A stretch of DNA of 64,000 nucleotides, from assembly GCA_037893225.1 (NCBI GenBank), contig JAZGUH010000103.1, positions 5,394,001-5,458,000 on the forward strand. Reading direction: 5' to 3'. Below the pieces are notes generated by a model that did not search any database, was not told the DNA's origin, and worked only from the letters and a program-made list of their open reading frames with translations. The position numbers and the translations under genes were made by a program. This DNA comes from Hippasteria phrygiana. Its lineage: Eukaryota > Echinodermata > Asteroidea > Valvatida > Goniasteridae. Positions 52,047-61,499 of this stretch are shown in pieces. Each line of letters starts with the position of its first letter. Within the stretch, counting starts at the first letter, position 1.

Positions 52047-53707
52047 GTTAGAAAGCGTGACTCGTCAGCAACATCCAGACCAATCTTCAGCTCCTCAGAC
52101 CCACGTTCAGCCGAATGATGGCCGAGATAAGCGAGTACGTTTTTCGAACTGATTGTTCTGCATTCCCGCATAACTGCACACGCTATACAATGGCTAGCCG
52201 AGACCCCCACCACGCAACTTGGGCCCCAAATGACTGCGTTTTTCGACCTGATGTTGAACGAAATTGCGCACAATCTTGATACTGTTGAAAAGAGTGACTC
52301 CTCAGCAACATCCAGACCAATCTTCAGCTCCTCAGACCCACGTTCAGTTAAATGATGGCCGAGATAAGCAGTACATTTTTCCATCTCATTGTTCTGCATT
52401 CCCGCATAACTGCACATGCTATAGAATGGGCTAGCCAAGACCCCCCACCACGCAACTTCGGCCTCAAATGACTGCGTTTTTCGACCTGATGTTGAACGAA
52501 TTTGCGCACAATCTTGATACTGTTGGAATGAGTGACTCCTCAGCAATATCCAGACCAATCTCCAGCTCCTCAGACCCACGTTCAGCCGAATGATGGCCGA
52601 GATAAGCGAGTACGTTTTTCGAACTGATTGTTCTGCATTCCCGCATAACTGCACACGCTATACAATGGCTAGCCGAGACCCCCACCACGCAACTTGGGCC
52701 CCAAATGACTGCGTTTTTCGACCTGTTGTTGAACGAAATTGCGCACAATTATGATACTGTTGGAAAGCGTGACTCCTCAGCAACATCCAGACTAATCTTC
52801 AGCTCCTCAGACCCACGTTCAGCCGAATGATGGCCGAGATAAGCGAGTAAGGTTTTCCAAATGATTTTTCTGCATTCCCGCATAACTGCACACGCTATGC
52901 AATGGCTAGCCAAGACCCCCCACAACGCAACTTCGGCCTCAAATGACTGCGTTTTTCGAACTGATGTTGAACGAATTTGCGCACAATTATGATACTGTTA
53001 GAAAGCGTGACTCCTCAGCAACATCCAGACCAATCTTCAGCTCCTCAGACCCACGTTCAGCCGAATGATGGCCGAGATAAGCGAGTACGTTTTTCGAACT
53101 GATTGTTCTGCATTCCCGCATAACTGCACACGCTATACAATGGCTAGCCGAGACCCCCACCACGCAACTTGGGCCCCAAATTACTGCGTTTTTCGACCTG
53201 ATGTTGAACGAAATTGCGCACAATCTTGATACTGTTGGAATGAGTGACTCCTCAGCAATATCCAGACCAATCTCCAGCTCCTCAGACCCACGTTCAGCCG
53301 AATGATGGCGGAGATAAGCGAGTACGTTTTTCGAACTGATTGTTCTGCATTCCCGCATAACTGCACACGCTATACAATGGCTAGCCGAGACCCCCACCAC
53401 GCAACTTCGGCCTCAAATGACTGCGTTTTTCGACCTGATATTGAACGAATTTGCGCACAATCTTGATACTGTTAGAAAGCGTGACTCCTCAGCAACATCC
53501 AGACCAATCTTCAGCTCCTCAGACCCACGTTCAGCCGAATGATGGCCGAGATAAGCGATTACGTTTTTCGAACTGATTGTTCTGCATTCCCGCATAACTG
53601 CACACGCTATACAATGGCTAGCCGAGACCCCCACCACGCAACTTTGGCCGCAAATGACTGCGTTTTTCGACCTGATGTTGAACGAAATTGCGCACAATCT
53701 TGATACT
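52047..53707 (+). repeat. 7-monomer tandem unit, copy 1 (1661 bp)
   Basis: Repeats immediately as 53708-55368 in perfect register. Members include GACTCGTCAGC, GATAAGCAGTACAT with CATGCTATAGAATGG, GGAATG, TTGTTGAAC, TTCGAACTG, GGAATG with GGCGGAG, and GCGATTACG with TTTGGCCGCAAATG. It is one monomer shorter than the common HOR. Confidence 0.85.
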
Positions 53708-55368
53708 GTTAGAAAGCGTGACTCGTCAGCAACATCCAGACCAATCTTCAGCTCCTCAGACCCACGTTCAGCCGAATGATGGCCGAGATAAGCGAGTACG
53801 TTTTTCGAACTGATTGTTCTGCATTCCCGCATAACTGCACACGCTATACAATGGCTAGCCGAGACCCCCACCACGCAACTTGGGCCCCAAATGACTGCGT
53901 TTTTCGACCTGATGTTGAACGAAATTGCGCACAATCTTGATACTGTTGAAAAGAGTGACTCCTCAGCAACATCCAGACCAATCTTCAGCTCCTCAGACCC
54001 ACGTTCAGTTAAATGATGGCCGAGATAAGCAGTACATTTTTCCATCTCATTGTTCTGCATTCCCGCATAACTGCACATGCTATAGAATGGGCTAGCCAAG
54101 ACCCCCCACCACGCAACTTCGGCCTCAAATGACTGCGTTTTTCGACCTGATGTTGAACGAATTTGCGCACAATCTTGATACTGTTGGAATGAGTGACTCC
54201 TCAGCAATATCCAGACCAATCTCCAGCTCCTCAGACCCACGTTCAGCCGAATGATGGCCGAGATAAGCGAGTACGTTTTTCGAACTGATTGTTCTGCATT
54301 CCCGCATAACTGCACACGCTATACAATGGCTAGCCGAGACCCCCACCACGCAACTTGGGCCCCAAATGACTGCGTTTTTCGACCTGTTGTTGAACGAAAT
54401 TGCGCACAATTATGATACTGTTGGAAAGCGTGACTCCTCAGCAACATCCAGACTAATCTTCAGCTCCTCAGACCCACGTTCAGCCGAATGATGGCCGAGA
54501 TAAGCGAGTAAGGTTTTCCAAATGATTTTTCTGCATTCCCGCATAACTGCACACGCTATGCAATGGCTAGCCAAGACCCCCCACAACGCAACTTCGGCCT
54601 CAAATGACTGCGTTTTTCGAACTGATGTTGAACGAATTTGCGCACAATTATGATACTGTTAGAAAGCGTGACTCCTCAGCAACATCCAGACCAATCTTCA
54701 GCTCCTCAGACCCACGTTCAGCCGAATGATGGCCGAGATAAGCGAGTACGTTTTTCGAACTGATTGTTCTGCATTCCCGCATAACTGCACACGCTATACA
54801 ATGGCTAGCCGAGACCCCCACCACGCAACTTGGGCCCCAAATTACTGCGTTTTTCGACCTGATGTTGAACGAAATTGCGCACAATCTTGATACTGTTGGA
54901 ATGAGTGACTCCTCAGCAATATCCAGACCAATCTCCAGCTCCTCAGACCCACGTTCAGCCGAATGATGGCGGAGATAAGCGAGTACGTTTTTCGAACTGA
55001 TTGTTCTGCATTCCCGCATAACTGCACACGCTATACAATGGCTAGCCGAGACCCCCACCACGCAACTTCGGCCTCAAATGACTGCGTTTTTCGACCTGAT
55101 ATTGAACGAATTTGCGCACAATCTTGATACTGTTAGAAAGCGTGACTCCTCAGCAACATCCAGACCAATCTTCAGCTCCTCAGACCCACGTTCAGCCGAA
55201 TGATGGCCGAGATAAGCGATTACGTTTTTCGAACTGATTGTTCTGCATTCCCGCATAACTGCACACGCTATACAATGGCTAGCCGAGACCCCCACCACGC
55301 AACTTTGGCCGCAAATGACTGCGTTTTTCGACCTGATGTTGAACGAAATTGCGCACAATCTTGATACT
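53708..55368 (+). repeat. 7-monomer tandem unit, copy 2 (1661 bp)
   Basis: Near-identical to the previous 1661 bp. The junction monomer near 53.68-53.75 kb is chimeric, GAAATTGCGCACAATC running into AGAAAGCGTGACTCGTC. At the end of this copy the same place reads GAAAAGAGTGACTCC, which shows where the duplication stops. Confidence 0.85.
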
Positions 55369-55560
55369 GTTGAAAAGAGTGACTCCTCAGCAACATCCAG
55401 ACCAATCTTCAGCTCCTCAGACCCACGTTCAGTTGAATGATGGCCGAGATAAGCGAGTACGTTTTTCCAACTGATTGTTCTGCATTCCCGCATAACTGCA
55501 CACGCTATACAATGGGCTAGCCAAGACCCCCCACCACGCAACTTCGGCCTCAAATGACTG

Positions 55561-57223
55561 CGTTTTTCGACCTGATGTTGAACGAATTTGCGCACAATCT
55601 TGATACTGTTGGAATGAGTGACTCCTCAGCAATATCCAGACCAATCTCCAGCTCCTCAGACCCACGTTCAGCCGAATGATGGCCGAGATAAGCGAGTACG
55701 TTTTTCGAACTGATTGTTCTGCATTCCCGCATAACTGCACACGCTATACAATGGCTAGCCGAGACCCCCACCACGCAACTTGGGCCCCAAATGACTGCGT
55801 TTTTCGACCTGTTGTTGAACGAAATTGCGCACAATTATGATACTTTTGGAAAGCGTGACTCCTCAGCAACATCCAGACTAATCTTCAGCTCCTCAGACCC
55901 ACGTTCAGCCGAATGATGGCCGAGATAAGCGAGTAAGGTTCTCCAAATGATTTTTCTGCATTCCCGCATAACTGCACACGCTATGCAATGGCTAGCCAAG
56001 ACCCCCCACCACGCAACTTCGGCCTCAAATGACTGCGTTTTTCGACCTGATATTGAACGAATTTGCGCACAATCTTGATACTGTTAGAAAGCGTGACTCG
56101 TCAGCAACATCCAGACCAATCTTCAGCTCCTCAGACCCACGTTCAGCCGAATGATGGCCGAGATAAGCGAGTACGTTTTTCGAACTGATTGTTCTGCATT
56201 CCCGCATAACTGCACACGCTATACAATGGCTAGCCGAGACCCCCACCACGCAACTTGGGCCCCAAATGACTGCGTTTTTCGACCTGATGTTGAACGAAAT
56301 TGCGCACAATCTTGATACTGTTGAAAAGAGTGACTCCTCAGCAACATCCAGACCAATCTTCAGCTCCTCAGACCCACGTTCAGCCGAATGATGGCCGAGA
56401 TAAGCGATTACGTTTTCCGAACTGATTGTTCTGCATTCCCGCATAACTGCACACGCTATACAATGGCTAGCCGAGACCCCCACCACGCAACTTTGGCCTC
56501 AAATGACTGCGTTTTTCGACCTGATGTTGAACGAAATTGCACACAATCTTGATACTGTTGAAAAGAGTGACTCCTCAGCAACATCCAGACCAATCTTCAG
56601 CTCCTCAGACACACGTTCAGTTGAATGATGGCCGAGATAAGCGAGTACGTTTTTCCAACTGATTGTTCTGCATTCACGCATAACTGCACACGCTATACAA
56701 TGGGCTAGCCAAGACCCCCCACCACGCAACTTCGGCCTCAAATGACTGCGTTTTTCGACCTGATGTTGAACGAATTTGCGCACAATCTTGATACTGTTGG
56801 AATGAGTGACTCCTCAGCAATATCCAGACCAATCTCCAGCTCCTCAGACCCACGTTCAGCCGAATGATGGCCGAGATAAGCGAGTACGTTTTTCGAACTG
56901 ATTGTTCTGCATTCCCGCATAACTGCACACGCTATACAATGGCTAGCCGAGACCCCCACCACGCAACTTGGGCCCCAAATGACTGCGTTTTTCGACCTGT
57001 TGTTGAACGAAATTGCGCACAATTATGATACTGTTGGAAAGCGTGACTCCTCAGCAACATCCAGACTAATCTTCAGCTCCTCAGACCCACGTTCAGCCGA
57101 ATGATGGCCGAGATAAGCGAGTAAGGTTCTCCAAATGATTTTTCTGCATTCCCGCATAACTGCACACGCTATGCAATGGCTAGCCAAGACCCCCCACCAC
57201 GCAACTTCGGCCTCAAATGACTG
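55561..57223 (+). repeat. 5-monomer unit (1188 bp, to 56748) and start of its repeat
   Basis: The order GGAATG; TTGTTGAAC with TTATGA; GACTCGTCAGC; GAAAAG with GCGATTACG; CAGTTGAATG restarts at 56749 after 1188 bp. Private changes near 55842 (GATACTTTTGG), 56411 (ACGTTTTCCGAACTG) and 56608 (CAGACACACG) are not in all copies. The interval 55369-55560 holds the end of the preceding CAGTTGAATG monomer. Confidence 0.75.
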
Positions 57224-59123
57224 CGTTTTTCGACCTGATATTGAACGAATTTGCGCACAATCTTGATACTGTTAGAAAGCGTGACTCGTCAGCAACATCC
57301 AGACCAATCTTCAGCTCCTCAGACCCACGTTCAGCCGAATGATGGCCGAGATAAGCGAGTACGTTTTTCGAACTGATTGTTCTGCATTCCCGCATAACTG
57401 CACACGCTATACAATGGCTAGCCGAGACCCCCACCACGCAACTTGGGCCCCAAATGACTGCGTTTTTCGACCTGATGTTGAACGAAATTGCGCACAATCT
57501 TGATACTGTTGAAAAGAGTGACTCCTCAGCAACATCCAGACCAATCTTCAGCTCCTCAGACCCACGTTCAGTTAAATGATGGCCGAGATAAGCAGTACTT
57601 TTTTCCATGTCATTGTTCTGCATTCCCGCATAACTGCACATGCTATAGAATGGGCTAGCCAAGACCCCCCACAACGCAACTTCGGCCTCAAATGACTGCG
57701 TTTTTCGACCTGATGTTGAACGAATTTGCGCACAATCTTGATATTGTTGGAATGACTGACTCCTCAGCAATATCCAGACCAATCTCCAGCTCCTCAGACA
57801 CACGTTCAGCAGAATGATGGCGGAGATAAGCGAGTACGTTTTTCGAACTGATTGTTCTGCATTCCCGCATAACTGCACACGCTATACAATGGCTAGCCGA
57901 GACCCCCACCACGCAACTTGGGCCCCAAATGACTGCGTTTTTCTACCTGATGTTGAACGAATTTGCGCACAATCTTGATACTGTTAGAAAGCGTGACTCC
58001 TCAGCAACATCCAGACCAATCTTCAGCTCCTCAGACCCACGTTCAGCCGAATGATGGCCGAGATAAGCGAGTACGTTTTTCGAACTGATTGTTCTGCATT
58101 CCCGCATAACTGCACACGCTATACAATGGCTAGCCGAGACCCCCACCACGCAACTTGGGCCCCAAATGACTGCGTTTTTCGACCTGATGTTTAACGAAAT
58201 TGCGCACAATCTTGATACTGTTGAAAAGAGTGACTCCTCAGCAACATCCAGACCAATCGTCAGCTCCTCAGACCCACGTTCAGCCGAATGATGGCCGGGA
58301 TAAGCGAGTAAGTTTTTCCAACTGATTGTTCTGCATTCCGCATAACTGCACACGCTATACAATGGACTAACCGAGACCCCCACCACGCAACTTGGGCCCT
58401 AAATGACTGCGTTTTTCGACCTGTTGTTTAACGAAATTGCGCACAATTATGATACTGTTGGAAAGCGTGACTCCTCAGCAACATCCAGACTAATCTTCAG
58501 CTCCTCAGACCAACGTTCAGCCGAATGATGGCCGAGATAAGCGAGTAAGTTTTTCCAAATGATTTGTCTGCATTCCCGCATAACTGCACACGCTATGCAA
58601 TGGGCTAGCCAAGACCCCCCACCACGCAACTTGGGCCCCAAATGACTGCGTTTTTCGACCTGATGTTGAACGAAATTGCGCACAATCTTGATACTGTTGA
58701 AAAGAGTGACTCCTCAGCAACATCCAGACCAATCTTCAGCTCCTCAGACCCACGTTCAGCCGAATGATGGCCGAGATAAGCGATTACGTTTTTCGAACTG
58801 ATTGTTCTGCATTCCCGCATAACTGCACACGCTATACAATGGCTAGCCGAGACCCCCACCACGCAACTTTGGCCGCAAATGACTGCGTTTTTCGACCTGA
58901 TGTTGAACGAAATTGCACACAATCTTGATACTGTTGAAAAGAGTGACTCCTCAGCAACATCCAGACCAATCTTCAGCTCCTCAGACCCACGTTCAGCCGA
59001 ATGATGGCCGAGATAAGCGAGTAAGGTTCTCCAAATGATTTTTCTGCATTCCCGCATAACTGCACACGCTATGCAATGGCTAGCCAAGACCCCCCACCAC
59101 GCAACTTCGGCCTCAAATGACTG
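57224..59123 (+). repeat. HOR-C unit 1 (8 monomers, 1900 bp)
   Basis: A fourth haplotype with its own private changes: GCAGTACTTTTTTCCATG near 57592, GATATTGTTGGAATGACTG near 57741, CAGCAGAATG near 57808, GTTTTTCTACCTG near 57938, GATGTTTAACG near 58187 and GGCCGGGATAAG near 58294. The order is closely followed by the next two units. Confidence 0.87.
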
Positions 59124-61499
59124 CGTTTTTCGACCTGATATTGAACGAATTTGCGCACAATCTTGATACTGTTAGAAAGCGTGACTCGTCAGCAACATCC
59201 AGACCAATCTTCAGCTCCTCAGACCCACGTTCAGCCGAATGATGGCCGAGATAAGCGAGTACGTTTTTCGAACTGATTGTTCTGCATTCCCGCATAACTG
59301 CACACGCTATACAATGGCTAGCCGAGACCCCCACCACGCAACTTGGGCCCCAAATGACTGCGTTTTTCGACCTGATGTTGAACGAAATTGCGCACAATCT
59401 TGATACTGTTGAAAAGAGTGACTCCTCAGCAACATCCAGACCAATCTTCAGCTCCTCAGACCCACGTTCAGTTAAATGATGGCCGAGATAAGCAGTACTT
59501 TTTTCCATGTCATTGTTCTGCATTCCCGCATAACTGCACATGCTATAGAATGGGCTAGCCAAGACCCCCCACAACGCAACTTCGGCCTCAAATGACTGCG
59601 TTTTTCGACCTGATGTTGAACGAATTTGCGCACAATCTTGATATTGTTGGAATGACTGACTCCTCAGCAATATCCAGACCAATCTCCAGCTCCTCAGACA
59701 CACGTTCAGCAGAATGATGGCGGAGATAAGCGAGTACGTTTTTCGAACTGATTGTTCTGCATTCCCGCATAACTGCACACGCTATACAATGGCTAGCCGA
59801 GACCCCCACCACGCAACTTGGGCCCCAAATGACTGCGTTTTTCTACCTGATGTTGAACGAATTTGCGCACAATCTTGATACTGTTAGAAAGCGTGACTCC
59901 TCAGCAACATCCAGACCAATCTTCAGCTCCTCAGACCCACGTTCAGCCGAATGATGGCCGAGATAAGCGAGTACGTTTTTCGAACTGATTGTTCTGCATT
60001 CCCGCATAACTGCACACGCTATACAATGGCTAGCCGAGACCCCCACCACGCAACTTGGGCCCCAAATGACTGCGTTTTTCGACCTGATGTTTAACGAAAT
60101 TGCGCACAATCTTGATACTGTTGAAAAGAGTGACTCCTCAGCAACATCCAGACCAATCGTCAGCTCCTCAGACCCACGTTCAGCCGAATGATGGCCGGGA
60201 TAAGCGAGTAAGTTTTTCCAACTGATTGTTCTGCATTCCGCATAACTGCACACGCTATACAATGGACTAACCGAGACCCCCACCACGCAACTTGGGCCCT
60301 AAATGACTGCGTTTTTCGACCTGTTGTTTAACGAAATTGCGCACAATTATGATACTGTTGGAAAGCGTGACTCCTCAGCAACATCCAGACTAATCTTCAG
60401 CTCCTCAGACCAACGTTCAGCCGAATGATGGCCGAGATAAGCGAGTAAGTTTTTCCAAATGATTTGTCTGCATTCCCGCATAACTGCACACGCTATGCAA
60501 TGGGCTAGCCAAGACCCCCCACCACGCAACTTGGGCCCCAAATGACTGCGTTTTTCGACCTGATGTTGAACGAAATTGCGCACAATCTTGATACTGTTGA
60601 AAAGAGTGACTCCTCAGCAACATCCAGACCAATCTTCAGCTCCTCAGACCCACGTTCAGCCGAATGATGGCCGAGATAAGCGATTACGTTTTTCGAACTG
60701 ATTGTTCTGCATTCCCGCATAACTGCACACGCTATACAATGGCTAGCCGAGACCCCCACCACGCAACTTTGGCCGCAAATGACTGCGTTTTTCGACCTGA
60801 TGTTGAACGAAATTGCACACAATCTTGATACTGTTGAAAAGAGTGACTCCTCAGCAACATCCAGACCAATCTTCAGCTCCTCAGACCCACGTTCAGTTGA
60901 ATGATGGCCGAGATAAGCGAGTACGTTTTTCCAACTGATTGTTCTGCATTCACGCATAACTGCACACGCTATACAATGGGCTAGCCAAGACCCCCCACCA
61001 CGCAACTTCGGCCTCAAATGACTGCGTTTTTCGACCTGATGTTGAACGAATTTGCGCACAATCTTGATACCGTTGGAATGAGTGACTCCTCAGCAATATC
61101 CAGACCAATCTCCAGCTCCTCAGACCCACGTTCAGCCGAATGATGGCCGAGATAAGCGAGTACGTTTTTCGAACTGATTGTTCTGCATTCCCGCATAACT
61201 GCACACGCTATACAATGGCTAGCCGAGACCCCCACCACGCAACTTGGGTCCCAAATGACTGCGTTTTTCGACCTGTTGTTGAACGAAATTGCGCACAATT
61301 ATGATACTGTTGGAAAGCGTGACTCCTCAGCAACATCCAGACTAATCTTCAGCTCCTCAGACCCACGTTCAGCCGAATGATGGCCGAGATAAGCGAGTAA
61401 GGTTCTCCAAATGATTTTTCTGCATTCCCGCATAACTGCACACGCTATGCAATGGCTAGCCAAGACCCCCCACCACGCAACTTCGGCCTCAAATGACTG
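59124..61499 (+). repeat. HOR-C unit 2 (10 monomers, 2376 bp)
   Basis: Matches the previous unit for most of its length at +1900 bp, including GATGTTTAACG near 60087, and then has two additional monomers of the CAGTTGAATG and GGAATG types before the TTGTTGAAC monomer. The extra material resembles 56.5-57.0 kb, including GCATTCACGCATAAC near 56672 and 60947. Confidence 0.85.
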
